Below, one piece after another: positions 31,183-42,710 of a stretch of DNA of 64,000 nt (its first letter is position 1; every line of letters begins with the position of its first letter). Under the pieces are notes generated by a model. The model had not been told where the DNA came from, made no database searches, and worked only from the letters and a program-made list of their open reading frames with translations. The stretch comes from Isoetes taiwanensis. Taxonomy: Eukaryota; Streptophyta; Lycopodiopsida; Isoetales; Isoetaceae. The translations under genes and the position numbers were made by a program. Location of the stretch: assembly GCA_021234155.1 (NCBI GenBank), contig JAJEKV010000011.1:9839712-9903711 (forward strand), read 5' to 3'.

Positions 31183-31662
31183 TCCATACGTTGAACAACC
31201 GCGCCCGCCAACAATTGGGTGGAATATGGCTGCCCATTGCCCACCGCATGCATGGGTCAAAGTCCGAGGCATTCAAGCTGCTGGAGGGACTCGTCGCAAT
31301 AATTATACGAGAGAAGAAGAAGACCGCAAGAAAATCAAAGAAAAAAGGTGGTGATGACATTGCATCCTTCAAAGCTCATCCAAAGAAGTCGGGACCAACA
31401 GACTCGTATAAGATTGTGTTTTGTAAGGAGGCAAAGATGGCTCAAGTGGAATGAATTCTCGGGACGCTTATGCACAAGGGAAGCCGCCGATACTATGGGT
31501 AGGGTGCCTCCCGCTGATGTAAGCATCTTTGACTTGAATGTGACAGATGAGAAAGACTCGGGGCTAGACGACGCCGAGACCATTTGGGTTTTAGACCGCT
31601 TAAAGAAGGAAGTCTTATACAAGAAGGGTGCTTTCACCAAGGATAGGATGTCCTTTCGTTGA
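31183..31662 (+). pseudogene. Middle exon of the ParB-like/FCP1-like gene
   Basis: Acceptor CTATTGCAG (31181-31182), then HTLNNRARQQLGGIWLPIAH, RMHGSKSEAFKLLEGLVAII, a Lys-rich stretch and SYKIVFCKEAKMAQVE. After a frame change: PPADVSIFDLNVTDEKDSGL and RLKKEVLYKKGAFTKDRMSF. Coding composition is clear, family not recognised. Confidence 0.45.
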
Positions 31663-33003
31663 GTGCCGCAATCATGTAAAGGATGTAATGATACAATGAA
31701 GTCACCGTTAGGAGCCGAAGTTACAAAGGCTATCGGGGATGTGGCATTATCTCGAAATTGGATTGTCGGACAAATACAAGGTCAAGAATGATGACATCAA
31801 GAAGTTTATATTCGGTCAAAGGACTTCCTAAAGAATTGGAAGGCTAAAATACAAAACATAAGGAGACTCTACCCCTAAGGTACCGGCCGAGTTGAGAAGA
31901 AAAGTGGCCCTTGTGAAGAAGATTACTGGAGAAGACGACAATCGGCCCAAATTCTCCCATTGGGTACAAAGGTCTCTTGCCGATTCAACTTCGGCCTTAA
32001 AAATATATCACTCTTTGTGTTGGACAAAGAGGGTGGGAGAGGAGATATGGGCATGAACCGTATGGACTACAAGAGCTTCTTTACCACCGTATAGGATTGA
32101 CAACCCAGAGGTCCTTCACTATTGTCATCGTTTGTCCTTCGTGAGTCACATCTGCAGATGCACTATCTGCCGCTCATGATCCGAGTGCCTCAAAGTTATT
32201 AGGGAGGGATGCCTAATATATGATGTTAAGGATAATGAGTCGCGAACGTAATCGGAAGATGGCACATGTGATCTTTATTATGATATCCATCTTTGTCGCC
32301 GACGAGGAATATGATATTGCTAAGGCCAAGGGTGACAATAGCGCAAAGCATGGGAATGTTTTCTTCTAGATGATCCGGACTTAAGAACTATATTCTTTCA
32401 TACGGATGGATCGATCCCAGTAACAGGATGAGTCGAAGAGGATGAGGATCGGGACCCCCTCCTAAGTGGGGAAATCAAGTACGAGCTACAAACTAAGGAG
32501 AAGGGCCCCTTAAATAAAAATGGATTTCCGCCTATGGCTGCTTACTGGTCGAGGCATTTGCTCCAATTGATACAACCCGCTTGGAGCTTCATGTTGAGGT
32601 TATATTGCCCGAGAGGCTCTTATGGGTGCAAGAAGATGTCACCGCTTTGTGAGTGATGAGCAGCCAAAGACTTTCTTGAACCATTCCTCATGCATGTGCT
32701 TGCCAAGTCTCCTAAAGGCCCTTATGGCAACCTGAAATCATCAAAAATCAAAAGTCTCGTAGACTTGTCCAATTCGAAGTGGACGCTGCTCCCGGAGAGG
32801 GAACTAGTAATCATAGCGACAAGGAAAGCAAAGAATGAACAAATAGCCGCTAAACCGGTTGCTCAAAGTAATCGCGGATGGCGCTAACTTAGGGAATATC
32901 CTTGCCCACATTGCGGGTGATGCAAGCAACAATAGAGTAGATTCACAAAGTTAACAATGAAATAATTGACAGGAAACCAAAATGAAGGCAACGGGCGGCT
33001 CTA
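31663..33003 (+). pseudogene. Decayed or error-rich coding stretch
   Basis: Coding-like composition with no frame open for long. Pieces: LWHYLELGLSDKYKVKNDDI (about 31740), VPAELRRKVALVKKITGEDD (about 31880), FSHWVQRSLADSTSALKIYH, TTRLELHVEVILPERLLWVQ (about 32570) and 32690-32887 (LAKSPKGPYGNLKSSKIKSL). Order and strand fit one long exon of the same gene. No domain recognised. Confidence 0.35.
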
Positions 33004-33167
33004 GTGATTCACCGTGTTTGCCAAATCAATAGTAAAATAATGTCGGGCCAGAAGGACGCAAATGAACTAATAGAAAATAACAATTCTAACAAATGTAAGA
33101 AGACGAAGATTAAGGGTGGCGGAGGGGAGAATGACGCCGATGACGGCAGCGAAACTGAAGATGATAG
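33004..33167 (+). CDS. Acidic linker exon before the HAD domain
   Basis: Reads KCKKTKIKGGGGENDADDGS and ETEDD, and ends GATAG|GTATGG at 33167 in phase 2. The next exon starts with one base completing the codon (AG|C), so the join to the FCP1-like exon is in phase. The intron between (33168-33377) holds four CACGC-type repeats. Confidence 0.55.
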
Positions 33168-33377
33168 GTATGGCCTTGCCGACGAAATAGCGCCACGCGT
33201 GATTTAATTTGTATTACCTTTGAATTAAATCGCGCCAAGCGTGCTTTGATTATTTTTCGTTGTCAACTAAATCACGCCGAGCGATTTGGTTATGACTATT
33301 TCAAATCACGCTTGGCGCTTTGTATTGTTTGTGTTATCGTGATCTTGGCGAATCGGATACATGTTTGATGTTTTCAG

Positions 33378-33743
33378 CTTCCATTGCGTTTCTAAGAAGG
33401 TTGTGGTGTTCGACCTAAACGGAGTCCTTTGCAAGACTTTTCCGAAAAATAAAGTGGCTAGAGAACAGTTTCATCAGACACCAGTAGAATCAAACACCAA
33501 GTGGATCTATCCGCGGCCGCACTTGAAGGAGATGCTAGACGAGGCATTCAGGTTATTTCGAGTTGGTATTTGGTCATCCATGGAACTAAGGAACATCAAG
33601 GATACTTTGGAGGCACTGGGGGAAATGCGTAGAAATTGGTTGACCCTTTGGGATCAGAACAAATGTGTGAAGTTCACTAATCCCAAGGATCCAACAGGCA
33701 AGCCTATCTTCATCAAACACTTGAGTAACATGATGGACGAACT
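33378..33743 (+). CDS. FCP1-like HAD phosphatase domain, 5' part, cut by a retrotransposon
   Basis: After TTTTCAG the exon reads FHCVSKKVVVFDLNGVLCKT (motif I, D-L-N-G-V), then KWIYPRPHLKEMLDEAFRLF and RVGIWSSMELRNIKDTLEAL (motif II region, WSS). Then NWLTLWDQNKCVKFTNPKDP and KPIFIKHLSNMMDEL. These are the ordered blocks of plant NLI/FCP1-like phosphatases. At 33744 the sequence changes into an LTR (TGTTAGCC). The motif with the second Asp pair, normally (T)LLIDDS, is not found on either side of the insertion, so an enzyme from this copy would be inactive. Confidence 0.7.
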
Positions 33744-36125
33744 TGTTAGCCTAAAACCTGGAATTTTAGCCTAACCTCAAAGGAAGTGTAAACAAACTGG
33801 TCAGGACCTCCAGATCACTTAGGGTGATCAATCCTTAATCATATAAAGCAAAAGAACTCAATTTCAAATGCTGGTTTTGTCAAAATCACTACAGTCCCTG
33901 AAGCAGAAAAAACTGTCAGAGCAAAAATCAATCTTGCAGTCACACCCTTTAAGATTTTTGAGTTTTGGTTTTTGGTATGAGTTATAGACAAGTAGAGGGA
34001 ACTACTGGTGAAAGTCTGTCTCGATTTGGATAGGGGAAGACCAAGAAAATCAATGTCAAAGTTCAGTCAAAAATTGGTCAATGCCAAAACAGAGAGCCAA
34101 AATTTGCAAATATAGTTTGGTGATAAATCTTGAGTTGGAATTTGTATAAACAAATTTCAAAATAAACTCTAGATCATGTGCATAAGGTTTTCTTGACAAG
34201 CAAACACTATGATATTTAATGAGATGGGCCAAAGTCTCGATTGGCCACAGCTTTATGACAGCTATGGAAAAAACTATTTTTCTTTGTTTTCTTTACATAT
34301 AAGCAATACTCAAACCTTTTAAAGAATGGGACACGACTATTAATTTGGATTCTACTTTAAATATCCGGTTTCTATTAGTTTAGACAAAGTAACAACTTGA
34401 AACAAAAGAAGATGGAAACACTATTTGTCCGTGCAATGAATATGCATTCAAATCATAAGATATCACAGAGTTTAGAATTCTCGCCAGTAATACCTGTGAT
34501 AATGCTTGAGAACAGATCCCAAGGCATTGTCAACTTCAAAACCCAAAAATTATCGAAAAGAGAAAATAATAAGATAATTTGAGTAGCAAGAGGAGTTTTG
34601 ATGTCAAATAAGTCACAACAGAGTCGGGCCTTCAATCAAAATACAAATCTTCAATCTCGAAAGCAGATTAGCGTAATTTGAGGTAGAAATGATCAAGAGA
34701 ATATCGAAATATAGAAATCGCCTGCATCACGTAGGTATATCTCCGAGGGGGTAAAAAATGATCCAGATTCCCGTTTAAAAACCGCCCTTCCCAAAACCAG
34801 CTTTCTGCTCAATGATTTCCTACCTAATCTGAAAGCAAGTTTCTATCAATCAAGTGCCACAAAGGGTTCCGTGGGTTTCGAAAAGGTTTAGGAACCAATT
34901 TCGGGCGAAATTGGCGGATTCAATCAGTTTAGGCACCGAATTGGCCGGATTTAGCAGTGTTCCTCTATTTCTTAGGGTTTATCAAAAATTCTCAAGGGCT
35001 TATATATCCCACGTGCACAAACGAAGTCCGGGCGGCTAAGGTATATAAGGAATAATGCAGAGCAGCTATTAAATTTATGCGTTAACGCAGAGGGGACACC
35101 CAGCCCAGAAACCGCCCCCACGCCTCACCGCCACGGAAAAAATGGGGGTGACCTGAACTATGCAAAATTAGATAGGGTAGATAGGCTAGAATAGGTTTTT
35201 ATTTTTTTTTGGCACGATCCCAAGAAATGATATTTGAGGGGTTTCCCATGTCTTTTTGAATTTTGAAAAGGCCAACCTAGCTATTTTTTGCCAAGCTTCA
35301 AATCTAGAGTGTTTTCAGTCAAATTGAGATACTTGAAATTTTGGCCATTTTGACTATGGTCAATGAATTTTCAACCTTGGAAATGGTGAAAAATCATAGG
35401 AAAAGGGTGGAAAAATAGGAAAAAAAAAGGCTATGGTAGGATTTAGGGTGATAGAATGAAGGTAAAATTCAAGCTTTTGCTCTTGAGGTTTTTCATGATC
35501 TCTTGAGAGCAATTCACAAGTGGAGGTGAGGCCAATAAAATATAGGTAGTGAGGTAATGAAAGAAGGCATGACAGGTGAAAATGAGGTATATAAAAAAAA
35601 TGAAAGGAAGGTGGATGTAGGATGGATGAAATGGATGAAGGCTGAACCCCAGAAGCACATGATCATATCTCAAAAGCTCAAATCATACCTTATGATGAAC
35701 ATAACTTTGCTCAAGGCCCTAGGGTCTTCCAAACTTCTAAAAAGGTCTTCCAATCTTCAAGGCCAAAATAAGAGCAATTCCACTTCTAAGTGCATCTTCA
35801 TATGTGTGACTTCCAAATCATGGGTGCAACTCCATTTAGTTTCATATGAGTGAATATGAGCAACATGGTAATGACTCCTTGTATAGCTTGCAATATTCTT
35901 TGCCCGGTCTTCAAGAAATAAGAATGTAACTAGAAAACTTCCTCAAAGGAAAGAATTAGGCTATACAACCAAGATCCCAAGGGTCTTCCAAACTTGAACC
36001 AATTTCTTCCAAACTCTAGCAGGATCAAAATAGCACTAACTCTTACCATATGAGTGATGAGAAAGTAACTTAAGATGAAACCTCAAAAGAAACCACAAGT
36101 CTTCCAAACTTTGACAAGTATCTTC
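33744..36125 (-). repeat. 3' LTR (left copy)
   Basis: Begins TGTTAGCCTAAAAC and ends near GACAAGTATCTTCC. Nearly identical to 43316-45707 outside CAG/CTG-type triplets. Contains a TTAGGGTTTATCAAAAATTC block followed by GGGCTTATATATCCCACGTG, with a TATA-like element and a G-box-like CCACGTG on the plus strand at about 35000-35015. Confidence 0.9.
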
Positions 36126-36773
36126 CAATCTTGAAACTCTAGGTATCATGATGGTCCATGTTGCCCAAAAAAAGGGGCAACATCTCCTCAAAGGAAAGAA
36201 TGAGGCTGGTCCCCAGCCTCAAAGGAAAGAAATGCTAACCAAGGTCTTCAAAATATCAACAAGTGGTGGAGGGAATAGAATTACTCAAGCAGCAGGGAAA
36301 ATATGAGGCAGAGTATAAGGTAATGGAGAGAGTGATAAGAAAAAAGATCAAATGGAGGGTAGGACAACTCAAGACAGTGAATATGGAGAAGAAGTGGATG
36401 AACCTCGCATATGACAATGATAATCAAATTAGCATGAGTGCCAAATAAAGGGATGAGTAACAATGTAGGATTAGCACTCAAAAAATTTCATATGGAAGCA
36501 AGGGCTAGATGGAAAGAGGCCAACTTAAGACAAATAAGAGTAATGAGCAAATGGACCTGAAATGACAACACTCAAAATTGTTAAAGCATAGCAAATCTCT
36601 ACCCTATTTAACTAAACTTCTACTATTCAAGAAATTTGGCTCATACAACCATTGAATGTATTTCAAACTAAAAATTCAAACCTTCACACCAAAAAATTCA
36701 AACCATCGAAGCTCGAACCCTAATTTGCTCCTCCTCCGCCAGGTTCGTAAAACTCGACCTCCCTTGCCCGATC

Positions 36774-37512
36774 ATGGCTCCTTTTTCTTACCATACACCT
36801 ATCCGGGACAATGTAACAAATGATCCGAAAGCAATTTAGGAGTGCTTCCCCGAGCTTGATCCAGCCTACAGAGTACCTATTCCTTATGGTGTAATCAGAC
36901 CAGGCAAGAAATGCATACGATGCGTATGGGACAATGTTTTAATTAATGAAGAACCTCTTCCTCGTGGAAATTTACTCACAGACATGCATTTCTCGAGGCA
37001 AAGGTATATGGGAAGGCAAAAATGTTGACCAAAACTACCCCGACCAAAAAGGAACTCTACAAAAAGACATGAACCATGATCACCTTGCCATGGAGTGTTT
37101 CCTTGGGCAAAAGACTTATCAAGAGAAACTAGCAGCACTGCACAGGTATCAGAACACAAAGGCTCTGTGGGCCAGAATTTTTACAAGGGAATGCATTCAG
37201 ATGCTACATATGCACTACTTTTTGTGTAAGCATCATCATGAGCTGACAGATGCTCAATTTGACAGTATAGGCGCTATACTACTCCCACAGATGCTAGCAG
37301 ATAGCTATGGTTACTTGATGCTTCTCATGATAAAAGAGATGCATTTCAAACTCCCCGAAAGAGAATCTCCGAGTGAAGATCATTATGTGTTTGGTACCAT
37401 GGACAATTTTTTTACCAGATATAACAGTCTCTTAGATGCTGCAGATGGATCTCCTTCAGACAAGATTCCTACTATCCCTTCAGGAAATGCTGATAGCATT
37501 GGTTTTCTATGA
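36774..37512 (+). pseudogene. Antisense extra ORF of the Tat-like element
   Basis: From the ATG at 36774 one frame reads MAPFSYHTPIRDNVTNDPKA, a TAG at 36837, then ECFPELDPAYRVPIPYGVIR. After a shift near 37015 it continues to 37512 as DKDMNHDHLAMECFLG-like sequence, KTYQEKLAALHRYQNTKALW, TRECIQMLHMHYFLCKHHHE and LPQMLADSYGYLMLLMIKEM. It runs opposite to pol, between integrase and the 3' LTR. Antisense ORFs in this place are known in Tat-lineage elements (for example Grande). The protein family itself is not recognised. Confidence 0.6.
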
Positions 37513-37934
37513 GAGGATCCTCTCTTTTGTAACTTGTGTACCTTTTTTGATGAATAGAATTTTCTCTTGCTCTTTTGAAAATGTCCGATCTTGAAAAAAT
37601 ATTTCGCTTCAAAACGTAACACACAATTAGTTCACCTCAAAGGAAAAATGGTCTTGATGGCACAAGTATAAAGAAACTTGAGTACAACTAATCGGAAACA
37701 ATTTAGCAATTCCAACCAACCAAAATCTACAAAATTTTAAGCCTCAAGGAAATAAACAAAATCAATCAAAAGAATTTTAAATCTCCAACTTCCAACAAAG
37801 AATTAACCTATTTTAAGTTAAAATAGATGTTCATATAGGAGCAAAAAGGCCTAAACATGCATGTTGAGGCCAATATCTTTTCAAATGCTGAATATTTGTA
37901 GGATTGGGTAATTCCAAACCTGCTTTTGAGATCC

Positions 37935-39155
37935 TTAAGCCAATAAGATGAACAGCCAGCCTTCTCTTACAACTGTAAGGGCCTTCCCAAGGATTTTCAA
38001 ATTTAGACAACTTACCTTCATTTGCAAAGATCCCATTTGAGCACGAAGTTCCAATGGAGCAAATTTATCCTCGAGCTTGTGAGTCGCTTTAAAAGTCACC
38101 GCACTCCTAGCCTTCTTAAGTAGATTGAAGTTTTCTCGCACCAAATCTATCCTCATCCAACTTTAGTAAAACCTCATACCTGTGTTGTAATGCCTCAAGA
38201 AACTCCAAATCCAACTTGAGTGCCATCCTCAAAGAGGGGATCTCCAACTCAACAGAATAACCGCCAACACCATAAACCAAACTGAAGGGAGAAGCATTAG
38301 TGGCAGTTTTAGCAAAGATTCTATGAGCCCAAAGAGCATCATATAATTTCAAATGCCAATCTTTTGGTTTTGGCAAACTGCTTTCTCAGAAAATACCCCT
38401 TAAGCACTTTGTTAGTGGACTCAAATTTTGACCATTTCCTTGAGGGTAATAGGCTGAGCTTTTCACATGTCCGATCTTGAGGCTTGAGACAAGAATTTGA
38501 ATAACCTCATTAATAAAAGTAGAGCCTCTATCACCAAAATTTTGAAAGGGATCCCAAATCTAGAACAAATGTTTTCATGCAAAACCTAGCAAAGAGTATA
38601 TGCATTTGCTTTTCTCAAGGGTGTCGCTTCCGACCATTTGGTAAATAAATCAGAGCCACAACAATGTATTCATGCCGAAAGCGTAAGATGAGGGATTTAT
38701 AGGGCCAACATAATCTAGCCCCCAAACTTGAAATGGGCCCGGGGACACAATTCCAAAGAAGAGGGGCAGATGCAAAATTTTCTTACCAAAAATCCGCATT
38801 GGTGGCAAGTTTTTATGACATCATAGCAATCTCTAAATAAATGAGGCCAGAAATAACCGCACCTTAATATTTTTTTGCAGCTTGTATCTCACTGCAAAAT
38901 GACCACCACAAACACCTTTATGATTTTCGCCAGTACCGTGGCAGCTTCATCTTCATCAACACATCTTAAGAGTACACCATCCCTATTTACCTTGCACAAG
39001 ATGTCACCAACCAATGAGTAAGTCAAACATTTTAACTTAAACTTGTAAGCTTGGCTTTTGAAAATTCGTAAGGTATCTCTTGATACCAAGGAAATCCCCG
39101 ATAGGTTGTTGCCAACCTTGAGTCGGGCATAGTTGACACGCCCCGCCATTTACAA
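37935..39155 (-). pseudogene. Integrase of the Tat-like element, frameshifted
   Basis: Pieces in order: LVGDILCKVNRDGVLLRCVD, EDEAATVLAKI (Tat-type N-terminal region), PGPFQVWGLDYVGPINPSS (first catalytic Asp, WGLDYVGP), IQILVSSLKIGHVKSSAYYP then QGNGQ (third-acid region), LKLYDALWAHRIFAKTATNA and SPFSLVYGVGGYSVELEIPS. Several stops and shifts separate them. Confidence 0.7.
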
Positions 39156-39343
39156 CAAGGTTAGTCATTTCTTCTTCTTGTACCACCTCCTCATGTTCAA
39201 AGTAGGCAAAGCAGTGTGTATAAACTCTGATTGTTCAATACATGAATAACCTTTACCTTTAAATCATAAGATTGAAGCCTACAAGCCCACCTATGAAGCT
39301 TAGGTTTTTCTAATTTCTTACCATACAAAAAGGCATGGGGTTC

Positions 39344-39660
39344 TCACAAGATGTAGATAGTGGCTTGGGATTTTTGTAAAAGATGACCCCTGCTCTCGAT
39401 CAAAAAGATGAGAGCAAAGAAAGACTTTTCTATCTTAGCATACTTCTCTTCAGCTTTGAGACCATTGTTTGCTTGCAAAAGCAATAGGGTGTCTATCCCG
39501 CAAAAATGGCAACTCCAAAGAGCCTTTTTAGTGATAGTTATGTAAACTTTAAATGGTAATGAAAGGTCCGAGTTTTTAAAAGTGTAGAATGACAAATAGC
39601 CTCTATGATCTGCAAAAAGCTTTTTCACACTCATCACCCAAACAACAGCCTATATTTACT
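39344..39660 (-). pseudogene. RT-linked RNase H of the Tat-like element
   Basis: Reads MMSVKKLFADHRGYLSFYTF, then LPFKVYITITKKAL and KAEEKYAKIEKSFFALIFLI, the block following RT in Ty3 elements (E-x-x-Y-x-x-I-E-K). Catalytic residues are blurred by shifts. Confidence 0.6.
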
Positions 39661-39983
39661 TTCTTTTTTACTAACTTGGCCTACTCTAGTCAACTTAGAG
39701 ATAGGACTAATAAGGTGAGAGAAATTAGGCACATACACTCTTAAGAAAGAGGTCATTCCCATAAATCCCTTTGACTTCTTTAATTGTCCCGGTGTTTGAA
39801 GCTTTTTAAAGCTATGATCTTCTTCTTCAGCCTACTTGAAGGCCTTTAGCGTAAAACCTCATGGCCTAAGAGCTGGCCTTTGATGCCAAAAAGATGCACT
39901 TTTTGGGTTTAGATTAACTCCAGCTTTGTCCAATAAATGTGAATATTCTTGTTAGCTCAAATATGATCACTTGTATCAAGATT

Positions 39984-40400
39984 CTAAGCATAAATCATCC
40001 GTGATAAACTCCGATTGCTCAGAGTCATGTTTGCAAAGACAAGATCCATGGCTCTCTCAAATGTGGCAGGGCATTCATTAAGCCAAAAGGCATCCTTTTC
40101 ATTGCATAAGTTCCCCATGGAGTAATGAAGGATGTCTTTGATCGATCTTCCTTTTGATGCTAACTGATTAAAACCGTAGAAACCATCCAAAAATGAGTAC
40201 ATAGACTTACCACCAAATCGATAAAGGATTTCTTCCAAAAAGGCAAAGGGTAACAATCTTTAACAAAGAGCTTTATTTAGATCTCTATAATCCACACATA
40301 TTCTTAAAGAACCATTCTTTTTAGAACTGAACAATACAAGAAACCCAAGAGGGGTTCACAATGTCAACTATCAATCCCGATTCCTCGCATTTTGAATAAT
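39984..40400 (-). pseudogene. Reverse transcriptase of the Tat-like element
   Basis: KKNGSLRICVDYRDLNKAL at about 40270-40325, then LPFAFLEEILYRFGGKSMYS and FLDGFYGFNQLA. These are RT motifs 1-2 (LRICVDYRDLN; SFLDG-x-x-G-x-NQ). The YxDD block is not readable in a clean frame downstream. Confidence 0.75.
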
Positions 40401-40773
40401 TCCTGCTTGATAAGATCTAAAAGTGAAGAATTAATTCTTCTCAACTTCTCGCATAACAGGTTTGGCATCTTCTAACCTTAATTTCAAACTCACAAATTTT
40501 TTTATCAACCCCTTTCAGCCTCAATACTCCCAAGCAAAAACATCCACCCAATCCTCAAATAACTCAACCATTTTACCTTGATCACCTTCATTATATAAGT
40601 CTCCCATTTGCAGTGGTCCTAGATATACCTCCTTTATGCACTTCAAGCTCTTTTAAGTGATTCCTCTTGTGCTAGGTTGATAGTTAAGATGGGATGGAAT
40701 TGGGAAAGCTCCTCTTCATCTAAGACATCCTCTTGAATAGCTCCTTCGCACAAATACTCCATAAGGGTTTTTC

Positions 40774-41270
40774 TCACAAATGAGTCACTTTCAAAATTTT
40801 AGATCTAGGAATATGTAAAATCTCCCAATGATCAAAAAAGTTAATAATTCTCCGCTTGAGCACTCGATCCTCCATGTCTTGATGTTTAGTTCGATATTCT
40901 CCCAAGATTTGTCTACAAACAAGTTGTGAGTCTCCATAAATAACAATATGAGAAATACTCATACACCTTGCTTCTTGTAAACCCGCAATGAGGGCTTTGT
41001 ATTCTCACTGCATTAGAAGAAATATTAGGGTGAATTCTCCCTATCTTAGTCATCAACTTAAAATCTGATCCTTCAAAATAGCAAAAGAAGAAGCAATCCC
41101 CAGCTTTTTGACATACCTCCATCAAACCGTAGATAGGCTTTTTTGCCTTCAGATCGAGATTCAACATGCATGTAAGCAAAGTTGACAACCTCTTCATGTA
41201 TACTAGCATCCGTGCCTAAATTGTAAACACCCAAATCTTCTTCCTCAGAGTATGTCCACATCTATGAACC
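40774..41270 (-). pseudogene. Second RNase H-like domain, upstream of RT
   Basis: AKKAYLRFDGGMSKSWG at about 41100-41150 (DG-x start of the fold), KLMTKIGRIHPNISSNA, then SHIVIYGDSQLVCRQILGEY and RTKHQDMEDRVLKRR (40830-40960). YGDSQLV-x-x-Q-x-x-GEY is the plant/archaeal-type RNase H signature found as an extra domain in Tat elements. Its position here is between protease and RT. Confidence 0.65.
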
Positions 41271-41470
41271 TAATGTTAGCAGATGGATCAGCTTTGTTTG
41301 CCGCTTGATGTAAGTTGCTCCATTGAAATGGTGCAGTGCCTTCGCACCATACAGTCCCGCATCCACTCGCTTTCATCCATCTCCTTCCTAATAATAGATC
41401 ATAGATATTAGCTTGATTAACATTTTCAAAATCAACAACCACAAATGTGGCCAAAGACAATGATTCCCCT
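41271..41470 (-). pseudogene. Retroviral-type protease end of the Tat-like element
   Basis: TFVVVDFENVNQANIYDLLL followed by GRRWMKASG matches the C-terminal part of Ty3 proteases (VDF-x-V...YDLLLGRPW). The DTG/DSG active-site block upstream is not readable. Confidence 0.65.
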
Positions 41471-41931
41471 CGTATTCACGTATACATTTCTTACTATTCC
41501 CTTAGGCACAACTTTAGCATTTGAAAAAGATTTTAGAACAATGGAAGTATTATCTTCTACCTTGAGATCCAAAGGCCTTCATAACATGATAAGGCATAAC
41601 ATTAAGAGAAGAACCTCCATCCAAAGAAAACTTTGTCTAGATGGGAAGTTCCTATAGTAGCACTACAAGTAAAAGCACTGATCTTCGGGCTTGCTCGTGC
41701 AAAGCCACGTAAATATTGTTGCGTGTTTCAGCAAAGAACCTCTTCAATATCCGAGTGCTTTTGATCAACTTTTCCCTCGTATGATGGTGCAATTCTCAGC
41801 AGAAAGTTAATAAATCCACAAGAACCTTAGAATTTTTCATAAGTAATTCAAATTCATCCAACTCGAATCTTTCTGCTTATACCTTTGAGCAGAGGAGGAG
41901 CTATATTCGAGGATCTGATTGAAATGTTACC

Positions 41932-42710
41932 TTATGAGGTGGAAATGTAACCTCGTAGATGCATTTGGATGAGCTCGCACGGTCTTCCGCACAACCATAA
42001 CATCTTGCTCTTCCCTGCTCTCCCCGCACAAGTCTCAATAAAACTTATATTTGACATTTGTTTACCTTTATCTTGTTTTTCAAAATAAGCCTTAACACTG
42101 CAATACTTCTCCTCATGACCTATTTCCTTGCAAAAAGAGCAAACAGACATTCTCTACCAAAGTGACCTCTTCTATGACACTTAGGACATTGCCTTGCAAA
42201 ACACCGCCCAAATTTTATGGTAAGGTTTACCACAGCTTGTGCATTCAGAGGTGGGGCATCTTTACTGCTTTTTAATTCAAGAAGTTGTTTGGTAACTTCC
42301 AAAAGTGCCTCGTGACACTTTATCGATCTCGATTTCATCTCTCAAACATGAGGATCCAATTCTTCAGCCTTTGACTTCTTCTTCTTTTTTTGTACCGCAT
42401 AAACAGAGAGCAAAGATTAGCAAAATGTAAATCATGTTCGGTTCCATGATGAGGAGGATAAAATGGATCTCCTGATCTCTTCATCGTGAAGATAGCTTAA
42501 TAGTTCCGCCAGATCTACAAAATTTTTTACAAATGTTTTATGGATAGAATCCAACTCACCAAATTTTTGTAATTTTAATAACTTCCTATAGATCCTAGGT
42601 CTAGACATCAAACCTCCGATAAAGGAAGCAACTAGGTGCAATGTTGGATGAGTAACCCGATTCCTCAAGCTACACACTAGCAAATAAGAATTAAATCTCT
42701 CCACATACCG
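41932..42710 (-). pseudogene. Gag with tandem zinc knuckles
   Basis: 42704-42432 reads ERFNSYLLVCSLRNRVTHPT and KLLKLQKFGELDSIHKTFVK. Then CPKCHRRGHFGREC (42120-42338) and, one frame over, VCSFCKEIGHEEKYC, two C-x2-C-x4-H-x4-C knuckles in tandem. The sequence upstream to 43315 is a degraded gag N-terminal or leader region. Confidence 0.7.

Larger units (their letters stand above)
27345..33325. repeat. Dispersed CACGC-NNN-GCGTG inverted-repeat family
   Basis: Best copies: CACGCCAAGCGTG at about 29611, 29652 and 33232; CACGCTAAAGCGTG at 27345; CACGCCAAAGCGTG at 30921; CACGCTTGGCG (the reverse complement form) at 33307. Degraded copies (CACGCCGGGCG and similar) lie at 27392, 27586 and 31023. 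They fall in introns or between open segments, not in the coding segments I could read. A local cluster at 30889-31135 repeats a unit of about 35-45 bp with (A)ATTGATTTGAAAACACGC. Confidence 0.7.
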
